A DNA stretch of 64,000 bases, from the NCBI RefSeq assembly GCF_024029335.1, contig NZ_CP097116.1:62001-126000 (forward strand), given 5' to 3'. This DNA is from Fructilactobacillus myrtifloralis (GTDB taxonomy: Bacteria; Bacillota; Bacilli; Lactobacillales; Lactobacillaceae). The notes under the pieces are model-generated. The model did no database searches. It saw nothing but the letters and a program-made list of their open reading frames with translations, and had not been told where the DNA came from. Made by a program: the position numbers and the translations under genes. How positions within the stretch are numbered: the stretch's first letter is position 1; every line of letters begins with the position of its first letter. Below, piece by piece: positions 47,083-56,338 of this stretch.

Positions 47083-48039
47083 ATGGAAATCAAACAGTTA
47101 TTTCACGAAATTATGACCTTGGCGTTGGCCAAACAGGCTTCCGATGTCTATTTTTTGCCCAAACGCGATAATTATGAGGTTAAGATGCACACGTTACAAG
47201 GAGCATTACAGCTTTCAAATTTAGACAATGAGACCGCGCGCCGGCTCTTAACCTACTGTAAATACCGGGGTGGGTTATCGATTGCAGAACGCCGGCGCCC
47301 GCAGCTGGGTTCCTTAGACCTGCCGGTGGACAAGCAGCTCATTCGACTCCGTTTAGCAACCGTTGGTAGTTTTAACCAACAAGAAGCGCTTGTGCTCCGG
47401 ATTATTTACGATGGTCAAGCGCACCATTGTCAGTTCTTTAACCCGGAGGTGCTGCCCCAGTTAAAGCGGTTGACCAGCTCCCGGGGCTTATTCCTATTTG
47501 CCGGACCAACGGGATCGGGGAAGACGACAACCATTTACGAGTTGGCCCGTTCTCTGCCGGAAACCGAAATGGTGATGGCGATTGAAGATCCAGTTGAAAT
47601 TTTTGAAGAACGCTTTTTGCAGTTGGAAGTAAACGACGCAGCGGGAATGAGTTATGGGCAGCTTCTAAAAGTCGGGTTACGGCAGCGGCCCGATGTTTTC
47701 ATCATCGGTGAAATTCGGGATCGAAAAACCGCCCAAATTGCGATTCGCGCCGCATTATCCGGACACTTAGTGTTAAGTACCATTCACGCGCAGAACCTCG
47801 CCGGGATTAAAGCGCGCTTGTTGGATTTAAAGGTGAGTGAGGACCAGTATCAAGCGGCCCTCACCGCCGTGGTTTACCAACGTCTCTTGCCGACTTGTAA
47901 CCAAGAAACCCGGGCCTTATTAGCCTGGCAGTCCCAACCAGCGCCCCAAAGCGGGAGTAGCTGGGAACTAGAATTGAACCGGATCCAAAAACAGGGGATG
48001 ATTACCAATGAATGTTATGAAGCGTTTAAGCAGGGTTAA
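47083..48039 (+). CDS. comGA: Competence pseudopilus ATPase ComGA
   Basis: 318 aa GspE/PilB-type secretion ATPase that powers pseudopilus assembly. Walker A GPTGSGKTT from residue 141, Asp box and Walker B region (AIEDPVE), His box. Shorter than PilB because it lacks the N-terminal domain, as in other ComGA. First gene of a complete comGA-GG operon. Confidence 0.93.
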   Translation: MEIKQLFHEIMTLALAKQASDVYFLPKRDNYEVKMHTLQGALQLSNLDNETARRLLTYCKYRGGLSIAERRRPQLGSLDLPVDKQLIRLRLATVGSFNQQEALVLRIIYDGQAHHCQFFNPEVLPQLKRLTSSRGLFLFAGPTGSGKTTTIYELARSLPETEMVMAIEDPVEIFEERFLQLEVNDAAGMSYGQLLKVGLRQRPDVFIIGEIRDRKTAQIAIRAALSGHLVLSTIHAQNLAGIKARLLDLKVSEDQYQAALTAVVYQRLLPTCNQETRALLAWQSQPAPQSGSSWELELNRIQKQGMITNECYEAFKQG

Positions 48040-49027
48040 ACCAGATGCAATGCCACTTCGCCAGCAGGCAGCTTTCTTTGGCTCGTTATCGGAGTTGATT
48101 CACAACGGGTTTTCCTTGGCCGCTAGTTTAGACTTTATTGCTACAACGGCTCCTGAAAATACGTTAGTCGTAACTCGAATTCAACGGAATTTAGAGGCAG
48201 GAACGCCCCTTTCGCAAGCCATGCAGTTTTTTCTGGCGGCTGATTTATACCAACAATTACGGATTGCTGAAGAACATGGCGATGTCATCACGGGGATGTT
48301 GGACATTAGTCGTTTCATTCAACTAACGGTGCAACAACGGCAAAAATTAAAAGCACTGGCGGTTTACCCACTGTGTTTATTGGGGTTGTTAGTAACCATG
48401 ATGCTAATCATTAAACTCGTGATTATGCCCCAAACGGCAAGTTTACTGCCGACCACGCCGCAGCAATCACATTTGGACGGGTACCTGCTGATTGGTGCGG
48501 GATTAGTGATTAGCCTCAGTCTAGGGTTAGGTGTGCTGATTAAAACGAAGCGCGGAATTCAACGCGCGGAATTTTTAATTCGCTTGCCACTGGTGGGCAA
48601 GTTATTTCGGCATTATTACCAATATTACTTAGCCAGTAATTTAGCGTTAATGCTAAAAAATGGCCTGGATTTACAACAAATTATTACCGTGTTTCGTCAG
48701 TTTGCGCCCCACAGTTTACTCCAGGAGGTGGGCACCCTAACCGAACGCTCCATTCAAACCGGTACTGGCTTACTAGCCAGCTTACGCCATTACCACTTTG
48801 TGGCGCCTGAAATGATTGCTTTTTTAGAAAACGGAAGTGAACAGCGCACGGCTGGGCAAAATTTACTGGCCCTTAGTGAACTCTATTTTCAACGGTTAAT
48901 GCGAAGTTCGGAAATGCTGATCAAATTAGTCCAACCGGGCGCGTTTTTATTAATTGGATTGTTAATCTTTTTAACTTACCTGCAAATGTTGTTACCAATG
49001 TATCAAGCAATGAAGGGAATTTATTGA
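48008..49027 (+). CDS. comGB: Competence pseudopilus membrane platform ComGB
   Basis: 339 aa; GspF-type with two repeated domains and three strongly hydrophobic segments (about 115-140, 158-182, 310-335). Starts 32 bases inside comGA (ATG 48008; ATG 48017 is an alternative). Confidence 0.88.
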   Translation: MNVMKRLSRVKPDAMPLRQQAAFFGSLSELIHNGFSLAASLDFIATTAPENTLVVTRIQRNLEAGTPLSQAMQFFLAADLYQQLRIAEEHGDVITGMLDISRFIQLTVQQRQKLKALAVYPLCLLGLLVTMMLIIKLVIMPQTASLLPTTPQQSHLDGYLLIGAGLVISLSLGLGVLIKTKRGIQRAEFLIRLPLVGKLFRHYYQYYLASNLALMLKNGLDLQQIITVFRQFAPHSLLQEVGTLTERSIQTGTGLLASLRHYHFVAPEMIAFLENGSEQRTAGQNLLALSELYFQRLMRSSEMLIKLVQPGAFLLIGLLIFLTYLQMLLPMYQAMKGIY

Positions 49028-49329
49028 TGAGAAACCGCAGAAAAGGCTTTACCTTGATTGAAATGACGATTGTTTTATTCATTATTTCATTGTTGATTTT
49101 GATCATTATTCCGAACCTCGGGAGTCAAAAAAATCACGCCCGTTCGGTACATGGTTCGGCCATGACGACCATGGTGCAAACACAAATTGATTCATATGGA
49201 GACGAAGAACATGATAACAACGTGACGTTTGCTAAGTTAGTCGAACACCGCTACTTGACCAACAAACAGGTGCAACAAGCCCGTGCCGAAAACATTTATA
49301 TCGAGGGAAATCATGCCTATCAAAACTAG
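49027..49329 (+). CDS. comGC: Major competence pseudopilin ComGC
   Basis: 100 aa. Short basic leader then the prepilin peptidase site KG/FTLIE and a hydrophobic helix with the conserved Glu5. Its ATG overlaps the comGB stop. Confidence 0.9.
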   Translation: MRNRRKGFTLIEMTIVLFIISLLILIIIPNLGSQKNHARSVHGSAMTTMVQTQIDSYGDEEHDNNVTFAKLVEHRYLTNKQVQQARAENIYIEGNHAYQN

Positions 49330-49786
49330 TCGGCGCGGATTTACCCTACTCGAAAGTTTGCTTGTCTTAATGCTTACCACGCTCACCATGGTGACGTTGA
49401 CGGTTGGAGTTCGGTGGTTTAACGAAAATCGGACCACGGAAACGGCGTTTTGGCATGATTTTGCTAATACGTGGAACCGAACGCTGGTCCTAGCACGGCA
49501 ACGACAGGTTTCTGCTACGGTCTTTTTTGTGCCGCACGATCAAGTGGTGTTTACCAGTTTCAATCATGGGAGGCAGTACCGCAAAACGATTAAGTTACCA
49601 CCAGGTCTGAGTCCCGTCCGTTGGTATGAAGTTAAAATTACGGATCAAGGGTACGTGAAGCCCCAGACATTGCGGTGGTTATCAACGACAAGCCAAACTG
49701 AAATTTGGCAGAAATTTCAACTGGGATGGGGGAGTTATGTGAATGAAATTCGGAAAATGGAACCGCAAAGCGTTCACCATCGCTGA
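49313..49786 (+). CDS. comGD: Minor competence pseudopilin ComGD
   Basis: 157 aa from ATG 49313, with CGAGGGA upstream. Prepilin site RRG/FTLLES. Overlaps comGC by 17 bases. Confidence 0.85.
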   Translation: MPIKTSRRGFTLLESLLVLMLTTLTMVTLTVGVRWFNENRTTETAFWHDFANTWNRTLVLARQRQVSATVFFVPHDQVVFTSFNHGRQYRKTIKLPPGLSPVRWYEVKITDQGYVKPQTLRWLSTTSQTEIWQKFQLGWGSYVNEIRKMEPQSVHHR

Positions 49787-49940
49787 TGCACTGGTGGGGC
49801 TCATCATCATTTGTAGTGGCAGTTTGTTTTACTTTGAAACCAATCAGTTGCTACAGACCCGAACGCATCAGTGCGATGTGCAGTTACAGCAAGTTCGGAG
49901 GGACTATGAACAACAGATGGCAAGTAAAATTAATGCCTAG
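49743..49940 (+). CDS. comGE: Competence pseudopilin ComGE-like
   Basis: 65 aa. Prepilin-like start with basic residues then AFTIADALVGL and a hydrophobic helix; the glycine before the cleavage site is replaced by Ala, which some ComGE have. Overlaps comGD by 44 bases and comGF by 35 bases. Confidence 0.7.
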   Translation: MKFGKWNRKAFTIADALVGLIIICSGSLFYFETNQLLQTRTHQCDVQLQQVRRDYEQQMASKINA

Positions 49941-50349
49941 CCGGGCGGGCTTTACGCTGGTAGAAACCGTTGTGGCACTCGGTTTAATCGCCCTTGGCCT
50001 GAGTTTAATGTTACTAACTACGAACGGAATGCGCCACACAGTTAACACCCAAAATCAGCAGTTACAGTTTTACCGGTTTGTTGATGTGATTGAGTCCCAT
50101 CACTTTAAATTTAAGGTAGCGCAGTGTAGTCCGAACGAAATCAAGTTGGTGAGCCAGGCCGAACACCAAGATTACTACCTCATCAATGCCCAGGGAACCG
50201 TGAAGCTACGAACCAGTCAGGGTGGTTACATGCCGTTATTAATGAACGTGCAGCGAACTGAGTTTTCGTTGCAAAAACAGTGGTTAGTAATGAAGGTCTT
50301 ATTAGGAGGAAAATGGTATGAAGCCCATGCCCAGTTGGCGTCAGGGTAA
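49906..50349 (+). CDS. comGF: Competence pseudopilin ComGF
   Basis: 147 aa from ATG 49906 with CGGAGGG. Prepilin site RAG/FTLVET and hydrophobic helix. The upstream open part of the frame lies in comGE and is not used. Confidence 0.8.
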   Translation: MNNRWQVKLMPSRAGFTLVETVVALGLIALGLSLMLLTTNGMRHTVNTQNQQLQFYRFVDVIESHHFKFKVAQCSPNEIKLVSQAEHQDYYLINAQGTVKLRTSQGGYMPLLMNVQRTEFSLQKQWLVMKVLLGGKWYEAHAQLASG

Positions 50350-50491
50350 TTTAACGTTTATTGCCACTTGCTTTTTAGTGTTTGTAGTAACGATTGTTTT
50401 GTACCAACTACAAATGACGAATATGTACATTGAGAGTAATCAGAGTCGGGTCGCTTATTACCAGCACCAAATCAAGATTACCCACGGTTAA
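50318..50491 (+). CDS. comGG: Competence protein ComGG-like (57 aa)
   Basis: 57 aa: short polar start, one membrane helix (NLTFIATCFLVFVVTIVLY) and a short tail. ATG 50318 has AGGAGG 8 bases upstream and lies inside comGF. Assigned by position, size and topology; ComGG is poorly conserved and usually longer (about 100 aa), so it may be shortened. Confidence 0.6.
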   Translation: MKPMPSWRQGNLTFIATCFLVFVVTIVLYQLQMTNMYIESNQSRVAYYQHQIKITHG

Positions 50492-50493
50492 TC

Positions 50494-50522
50494 TTGAAAA
50501 GAACAGGGGGATTCGGTACTAT
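50494..50522 (+). promoter_or_regulatory. Promoter for ytxK-ackA
   Basis: TTGAAA 50494-50499, 17-base spacer, TACTAT 50517-50522. Confidence 0.6.
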
Positions 50523-50557
50523 GTTCATAGGTATAAGCCACTAAAGGAGCTGATTAC

Positions 50558-51580
50558 GTGACGGAAGAACAAATTACGAAGTTATTTCAAGTCTTTGATC
50601 AGTCAGCGGAATTGTTGCAACAGGCTTTGGATACTTCGTATCTAGATGCTTTCATTGAAACGGCTGATAATATGATTGATGATAATCGAGTGCGGGTTGA
50701 GGATGGAGTGCCCACCCCGCCGGTTGTTACTAAACTGACGAATTTATATCAGCAGGTTGATTATCACCAAATTGATGCGAACTCCATTAGAAAAGCCATT
50801 CAAATGGTGATGATTAAAGCGATTAAAGTTGATCAAATCCAAGCAATTCACCAAATTACCCCGGACACAATTGCCTATACAATGGGGTATCTAGCGATTC
50901 GGTTGGTGAAACCCCTTCAACAGGTTCGCCTGCTAGATCCAGCGGTGGGGTCTGCTAATTTGTTAACGGCCGTAATGAATCAGTTACAAGATGAAGCACA
51001 TGAGCAGGTGGCTGGTGTGGGAATTGATAATGACGATTCACTAATTTCAGTTGCTAGTATTAGTACTCAGATGCAGGGGTTAGATGTTGAGTTAGTGCAC
51101 CAGGATGCGCTTGATGACCTACCGATCGCACCGGTTAATCTGGTTGTTTCCGATCTCCCAATTGGATACTATCCCGTTGATGACCGGGCGTCTCAGTATT
51201 TAACTAGGGCAGCTTCTGGACATTCTTATGTTCATCACTTATTGATTGAACAGGCGGTTAATCACTTAGAACCGGGTGGCTTTGGGATCTTTTTAGTGCC
51301 GAGTGACTTGTTTCAAAGTCCGGAAACTAAGGGTCTGTTAAAATGGATGCAAGATCACGTTTACCTGCAGGGAATTTTAAATCTGCCAGGCGAACTCTTT
51401 CAAAATGAAGTTGCGCAAAAGGCGATTATGATTGTCCAAAAGCAGGGAGCTGGAGCGCACCAAGCAAGTCAAGTAATGCTGGGAGAATTCCCATCCTTCA
51501 AGGATCCCGATGCATTTCAGAAGTTTTTAGCAGAAGTGGTTGAGTGGGAAGAGCACGAGTTCTTACCTGAGCATAAATAA
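50558..51580 (+). CDS. ytxK: Class I SAM-dependent methyltransferase, YtxK type
   Basis: 340 aa, GTG start with AAAGGAG. N6-adenine methylase-like fold: SAM motif LLDPAVGSANLL (motif I), then a DLPIGYYP segment in the place of the NPPY motif. comG-ytxK-ackA is conserved in bacilli; in Bacillus the product has no settled substrate. Confidence 0.85.
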   Translation: MTEEQITKLFQVFDQSAELLQQALDTSYLDAFIETADNMIDDNRVRVEDGVPTPPVVTKLTNLYQQVDYHQIDANSIRKAIQMVMIKAIKVDQIQAIHQITPDTIAYTMGYLAIRLVKPLQQVRLLDPAVGSANLLTAVMNQLQDEAHEQVAGVGIDNDDSLISVASISTQMQGLDVELVHQDALDDLPIAPVNLVVSDLPIGYYPVDDRASQYLTRAASGHSYVHHLLIEQAVNHLEPGGFGIFLVPSDLFQSPETKGLLKWMQDHVYLQGILNLPGELFQNEVAQKAIMIVQKQGAGAHQASQVMLGEFPSFKDPDAFQKFLAEVVEWEEHEFLPEHK

Positions 51581-51590
51581 GGAGATTATG

Positions 51591-52790
51591 ATGAGTAAAA
51601 TTATTGCCGTTAACGCTGGAAGTTCTACGTTAAAGTTCAAGCTATTTGAGATGCCAGCCGAACAAGTCTTAGCAGAAGGGGTCATTGAAAGAATTGGCTT
51701 ACCGGATGCCCACGTTGAAATTAAGTACGGGGATGGACAAAAGTACGATCAAGTGACAAAGGTTGCTGATCACGAGGCGGCCATCCAAATCTTGTTAGAT
51801 CAACTCTTAGACCTTGATATTATTAAAGATTACAACGAAATTAACGGAGTTGGTCATCGAGTGGTGGCCGGGGGTGAATACTTTGATCACTCCGTGGTAA
51901 TTACACCAGATGTCTTGAAAAAAATGGAAAGCTTAAGTGAATTAGCTCCGTTACATGAACCTGCCAACGTTTTAGGAATTAAAGCCTTTCAAAAGGTCCT
52001 TCCGAACGTGATTAGTGTTGCAGTCTTTGATACTGCTTTCCACGCTACGCTTCCAGAGCAGAACTATCTTTACAGTTTGCCATATGAATACTATGAAAAG
52101 TATGGAGCTCGAAAATACGGGTTCCACGGGATTAGTTACCGCTATGTTTCGCGGCGTGCTGCTGAAATTCTGGGCAAGCCGGTTGAAGATTTGAAGCTAA
52201 TCGTGATGCACCTTGGGGCTGGAGCTTCCATCTGTGCCGTTAAGGGTGGTCAATCATACGATACGTCAATGGGCTTTACGCCGGTTACAGGGGTGACGAT
52301 GGCAACCCGGTCTGGTGACGTTGATCCGTCATTATTGGCTTACGTAATGCAAAAAGAAGGCATGTCTGATATTAATGAGATGATTGACGTTCTAAACAAG
52401 AAATCGGGATTATTAGGGATTTCCGGAGTCTCAGCTGACATGCGGGACGTTGAAGCAGCGCAAGCCGATAACCACCGGGCTAAAGTGGCACGCGAAATCT
52501 ACATTAACCGGATTGTCCGCTACATCGGTGCTTACCTTGCTGAATTGGGTGGTGCAGACGCGATTGTCTTCACTGCTGGAGTCGGCGAAAACAGTATTAC
52601 GGTTCGTCAAGAAGTTACCGACCAACTCCACTACTTCGGAATTGGGGTTGATCCGGAAAAGAACAATGTTCGTGGTGTAGAACGGGACCTTAGTGCTCCA
52701 GATTCTAAGATTAAAACGTTATTAGTACCAACTAACGAAGAACTCATGATTGTGCGTGACGTAGTTGAACTAGCTAACGAGCAAAAGTAG
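51591..52790 (+). CDS. ackA: Acetate kinase
   Basis: 399 aa; ATG 51591 or 51588, both downstream of AAGGAG. Substrate-level phosphorylation of ADP from acetyl phosphate. N-terminal AVNAGSSTLKFKL, GFHGIS segment, and the GAGVGEN-type motif (TAGVGENS). Follows ytxK by 10 bases. Confidence 0.96.
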   Translation: MSKIIAVNAGSSTLKFKLFEMPAEQVLAEGVIERIGLPDAHVEIKYGDGQKYDQVTKVADHEAAIQILLDQLLDLDIIKDYNEINGVGHRVVAGGEYFDHSVVITPDVLKKMESLSELAPLHEPANVLGIKAFQKVLPNVISVAVFDTAFHATLPEQNYLYSLPYEYYEKYGARKYGFHGISYRYVSRRAAEILGKPVEDLKLIVMHLGAGASICAVKGGQSYDTSMGFTPVTGVTMATRSGDVDPSLLAYVMQKEGMSDINEMIDVLNKKSGLLGISGVSADMRDVEAAQADNHRAKVAREIYINRIVRYIGAYLAELGGADAIVFTAGVGENSITVRQEVTDQLHYFGIGVDPEKNNVRGVERDLSAPDSKIKTLLVPTNEELMIVRDVVELANEQK

Positions 52791-52814
52791 GTTAGTGACA
52801 AATAGAGCACTGTT

Positions 52815-52850
52815 AAAAAGGAGAAATTCCACCCGGAATTTCTCCTTTTT
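52815..52850 (+). terminator. Terminator after ackA
   Basis: AAAAAGGAGAAATTCC / GGAATTTCTCCTTTTT stem. Confidence 0.9.
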
Positions 52851-52854
52851 GATT

Positions 52855-52883
52855 TAGACAGATGTTCATGAATCGTGTATAAT
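52855..52883 (+). promoter_or_regulatory. Promoter for the amino-acid permease
   Basis: TAGACA 52855-52860, 17-base spacer, TATAAT 52878-52883. Confidence 0.6.
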
Positions 52884-52924
52884 CGAGTTAATTATGAGTT
52901 TCACTAGACGAAGGGGTGTCAGTC

Positions 52925-54292
52925 GTGAGTAAAGATTCGCAAGCAGCTCCAGAAATGAACCGGGGCTTAAAAAGTCGACATGTGCAGTTAATTGCGCTGG
53001 GGGGAACCATTGGAACTGGACTGTTCCTTGGGGCTGGAAAGTCAATTCATTCCGCTGGCCCCTCGTTAATTCTGGCTTACTTAATTGCCGGGATGGCCTG
53101 TTTCTTCTTGATGCGGGCGTTGGGGGAATTATTATTATCCAACACGAACAGCGTCTCCTTTATTGATTTTATTCAACAATATTTAGGGCCGAAAACGGGA
53201 TTTGTGGCCGGATGGACTTACCTGGTCTGTTGGATTACGATTGCGATGGCGGAAGTTACCGCAGCGGGATTATACATGCAGTTCTGGTATCCCAAGTTGC
53301 CGATTTGGGTAACCGGGTTGTTCCTGCTGGTGATTTTATTTTTAATGAATTCCATCACCGTTTCGGCCTTTGGGGAGACCGAGTTCTGGTTTGCCATCAT
53401 TAAAGTGGTTGCAATCCTGCTCTTAATCTTAACGGGGGTCGTACTGGTGGCAATTCACTACAAAACACCAGTCGGCTATGCGTCTGTCTCGAACTTGACC
53501 AATGGCAGTTTCTTTCCGAACGGATTAAAGGGATTCTTCCTATCCTTTCAAATGGTGGTCTTTAGTTTCGTCGGGGTGGAAATGATTGGGATGACGGCCT
53601 CTGAGACTAAAGATCCGAAAACAATCATTCCCAAGTGTATTAACGACGTCCCGGTGCGAATCATTCTCTTCTACGTTGGTTCGTTGATTGCCTTAATGTG
53701 TATCTTCCCATGGCAATACGTTTCACCATCGTCAAGTCCCTTTGTACAGGTCTTTCAGGGACTCGGCATCAAACCAGCCGCAGCCATTATTAACTTTGTG
53801 GTATTAACCGCCGCTGCGTCATCGTGTAACAGTGCCATCTTTACTACAGGACGGATGCTATACTCGTTAACCCAGGGATCTGAAAACAAACTCGGAAAGC
53901 AACTCGGGAAGTTATCCCACCGTGGCTTACCGACCAACGCGATTTTCTTTTCCACGGTCATGATTGGCTTATCCGTAATTTTGGATATCATTGTACCAAG
54001 CGGAATTTTTGATTTTATCTCAAGTGTTGCCACGACCTGCTTCCTGTTCATCTGGTCGTTAATTGTCCTGGCCCACTATCGGTATCGAAACCAACTAACG
54101 CAGGTTGAAACCAGCGAGCTGACGTTTAAGATGCCGTTCTTCCCGTACGCGGACTTCTTTACCATTTTCTTCATGATCTTTGTGGCCATTATCTTAGTAT
54201 TTCAAATGCAAACACTGATTGCGCTCGTCGGATCAGTAGTCTGGTTAGTCGGTCTCTATTTATTTGATTTTTACCGAACTAAAACTGCTTAA
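52925..54292 (+). CDS. Amino-acid permease, AAT family (APC superfamily)
   Basis: 455 aa from GTG 52925 with AAGGGG 8 bases upstream (an earlier GTG at 52916 overlaps that site). About 12 helices; GGTIGTGLFLGAG is the AAT-family helix-1 signature. Resembles YifK/ProY/GabP-type permeases. Monocistronic: own promoter and terminator. Confidence 0.9.
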   Translation: MSKDSQAAPEMNRGLKSRHVQLIALGGTIGTGLFLGAGKSIHSAGPSLILAYLIAGMACFFLMRALGELLLSNTNSVSFIDFIQQYLGPKTGFVAGWTYLVCWITIAMAEVTAAGLYMQFWYPKLPIWVTGLFLLVILFLMNSITVSAFGETEFWFAIIKVVAILLLILTGVVLVAIHYKTPVGYASVSNLTNGSFFPNGLKGFFLSFQMVVFSFVGVEMIGMTASETKDPKTIIPKCINDVPVRIILFYVGSLIALMCIFPWQYVSPSSSPFVQVFQGLGIKPAAAIINFVVLTAAASSCNSAIFTTGRMLYSLTQGSENKLGKQLGKLSHRGLPTNAIFFSTVMIGLSVILDIIVPSGIFDFISSVATTCFLFIWSLIVLAHYRYRNQLTQVETSELTFKMPFFPYADFFTIFFMIFVAIILVFQMQTLIALVGSVVWLVGLYLFDFYRTKTA

Positions 54293-54300
54293 CAATGCTG

Positions 54301-54335
54301 AACCCGTCTGTTTCTGTGGAAACGGACGGGTTTTT
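54301..54335 (+). terminator. Terminator after the permease
   Basis: AACCCGTC / GACGGGTT stem with inner TTTC/GAAA pairing and five T. Confidence 0.82.
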
Positions 54336-54359
54336 AGCTGCAAATGAGCACAACATCAA

Positions 54360-54368
54360 TGGTAAAAT
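54360..54368 (+). promoter_or_regulatory. Extended -10 promoter for yunD-yutD-yutF
   Basis: TGGTAAAAT, about 40 bases before the yunD start. Confidence 0.5.
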
Positions 54369-54405
54369 AAAATTAGGATTAAAACTAACGATTAGAGGTA
54401 AACAA

Positions 54406-55800
54406 GTGAAAACAAAAGTTGCCATTTTACACACGAATGATTTACATTCCCACTTTGAAAATTTTCCTCAAATTATCCAGTTGATGCACGACCGCACCCA
54501 GGAACTGGAACGGGACGGATACACGGTGCTTCGGGTTGACGATGGGGATGCCATTGATCGGTTTGAACCGCTAACGGATGCTACGAGTGGGCAGGCTAAC
54601 ATTGAATTATTAAATCAAATTCATTATCATGCCGCTACGATTGGCAATAACGAGGCGTTAACCACGTCGCATCAAGAACTAAGTCAGTTATACCAACAAG
54701 CTAATTTCCCGATTGTCTTAGATAACGTTTTAGACCGCACCACCAGTCAGGCTCCGGACTGGACGAAGCCCTATGTAGATTACCAACTCAAGGATCAGAC
54801 GCGTGTCCGGTTTATGGGGTTGACGTTTCCATATCCGACCTTTCGCTTTATGGGATGGCAAGCTGAACCGGTGGTACCAACCATTCAACGGTGTTTACAC
54901 GACTGGCAGGGCCAATACGATGTGTTAGTGCTTCTGTCCCACCTGGGGATTAATCAGGATCGCCACGTTGCCGATCAGTTCCCAGAAATTGATGTTTTGG
55001 TGGGTGGTCACACCCATCACTTACTACCCCACGGAGAACTGCGCAATCACACGCTGCTAACCGCGGCAGAGAAGTGGGGCCACTATGTGGGAGAAATTAA
55101 GCTGGAAATCAGCGACCATCACGTCGTCCACCAGACGGCTCGGGTTCTACCGATTCCTGCTTTGCAACCAGAGAGCCCGGCTGCCGAAACGGTTGCCAAG
55201 TGGCGGCGTCATGGCCGTGAATTGTTAGCGAAGCAAGAAATTGCAGAGTTGCCGGCTCCGGTGCCCACGTCCTTTACGGATGATAATCCCCTGATTCAGC
55301 TGGGCTTAAAGGCGGTTCAGGAAAGCATTGGGGTTGATGCGGCAGTGTTAAATACCGGATTATTTTTACGTGATTTGCCGGCGGGAACTGTGAACATGGA
55401 ACAAATTCAAAGCATTTTACCCCACAACATTCATGTAATGAAGACCACGCTTTCAGGATATGATTTGTGGCGGCTAATGAAAGAGATGCAGAAAAACCGA
55501 AATTTCTTGATTCCATTTCCCCAAAAGGGAATGGGCTTTCGGGGCTCGCAGTTCGGCTTGTTGGTTGCTGCCGGAGTCCATTTTAATGAGCACCACCAGT
55601 TAATGTGGCACGATCACCTCGTCAATCCTGACCAAGAATATACAATTGGACTTTTGGATCACTATCAATTTATCCCGTTTTTTCCGACGATTGACATTGT
55701 GGGGAAAAATCACATTTACTTTGAACTTACATTAAAAACGGTGTTGGCGAACTACCTAGCTCGTCACTATCCGATTCAAGGAGGAACACATGGATCATAG
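54406..55800 (+). CDS. yunD: Metallophosphatase / 5'-nucleotidase family protein (YunD)
   Basis: 464 aa from GTG 54406 (VKTKVAIL) with GAGGTA upstream; the frame extends back to 54295 through the terminator, which is not used. Calcineurin-like metal ligands in HTNDLHSHF, DDGDAID, GNNEAL and GGHTHH, then a 5'-nucleotidase C-terminal domain. No signal peptide, so cytoplasmic. Confidence 0.88.
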   Translation: MKTKVAILHTNDLHSHFENFPQIIQLMHDRTQELERDGYTVLRVDDGDAIDRFEPLTDATSGQANIELLNQIHYHAATIGNNEALTTSHQELSQLYQQANFPIVLDNVLDRTTSQAPDWTKPYVDYQLKDQTRVRFMGLTFPYPTFRFMGWQAEPVVPTIQRCLHDWQGQYDVLVLLSHLGINQDRHVADQFPEIDVLVGGHTHHLLPHGELRNHTLLTAAEKWGHYVGEIKLEISDHHVVHQTARVLPIPALQPESPAAETVAKWRRHGRELLAKQEIAELPAPVPTSFTDDNPLIQLGLKAVQESIGVDAAVLNTGLFLRDLPAGTVNMEQIQSILPHNIHVMKTTLSGYDLWRLMKEMQKNRNFLIPFPQKGMGFRGSQFGLLVAAGVHFNEHHQLMWHDHLVNPDQEYTIGLLDHYQFIPFFPTIDIVGKNHIYFELTLKTVLANYLARHYPIQGGTHGS

Positions 55801-56335
55801 TCAGATTGAGGCGTTAATTGCCGAACGCAAGGCCGAGCGCACGGCGTATGCAGAAATTCAACGGGTGGATGCAGACACGTTAAACATCAACGGCCACGTC
55901 TACGTAATTGATACCAACGTTCAGGACGCCTTTGACCTCGGGGAATTTAGTAACCAATTCAATCCGGTGTTTACCCATTATGACTACATTGTGGGAGATT
56001 GGGGGTACGGTCAGCTCCGCCTCAAAGGCTTTTATCGGGATGATCGCAACGTTGCCGAAGAGTTACGGTACCGGTCCATTCAGGACTATTTGTTAGAGAC
56101 TGCCAATTTGGGTGCTAGCTACTTTATTGTGAAGAATTTAGAGCCCGTCGCTCGCCCGGTCGGCGCTAAAGCTAGTTTTACGGCCTCAGCGACGCGCGCA
56201 GACAAAAAGAAAAATCATGCTAAACGCAAGCGGACCGGGAGACCCCGGCATCAAACTCGCCCGGGTAAGGCAGCCAAGTCCGGTCCAACGAAACGCAAGC
56301 GGCAATTTACAATTCGGCAAAAAAGTGAGGACTAA
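55790..56335 (+). CDS. yutD: YutD family protein
   Basis: 181 aa; DUF1027/YutD core in the first 120 residues (HYDYIVGDWGYGQLRLKGF), then a long basic Lys/Arg-rich tail that suggests nucleic-acid contact. Function unknown. Overlaps yunD by 11 bases. Confidence 0.85.
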   Translation: MDHSQIEALIAERKAERTAYAEIQRVDADTLNINGHVYVIDTNVQDAFDLGEFSNQFNPVFTHYDYIVGDWGYGQLRLKGFYRDDRNVAEELRYRSIQDYLLETANLGASYFIVKNLEPVARPVGAKASFTASATRADKKKNHAKRKRTGRPRHQTRPGKAAKSGPTKRKRQFTIRQKSED

Positions 56336-56338
56336 CTA

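Noticed and set aside
54295-54405. Extended N-terminus of YunD from ATG 54295
   Set aside because: It would start in the terminator of the previous gene; GTG 54406 has a ribosome site and gives the family N-terminus.
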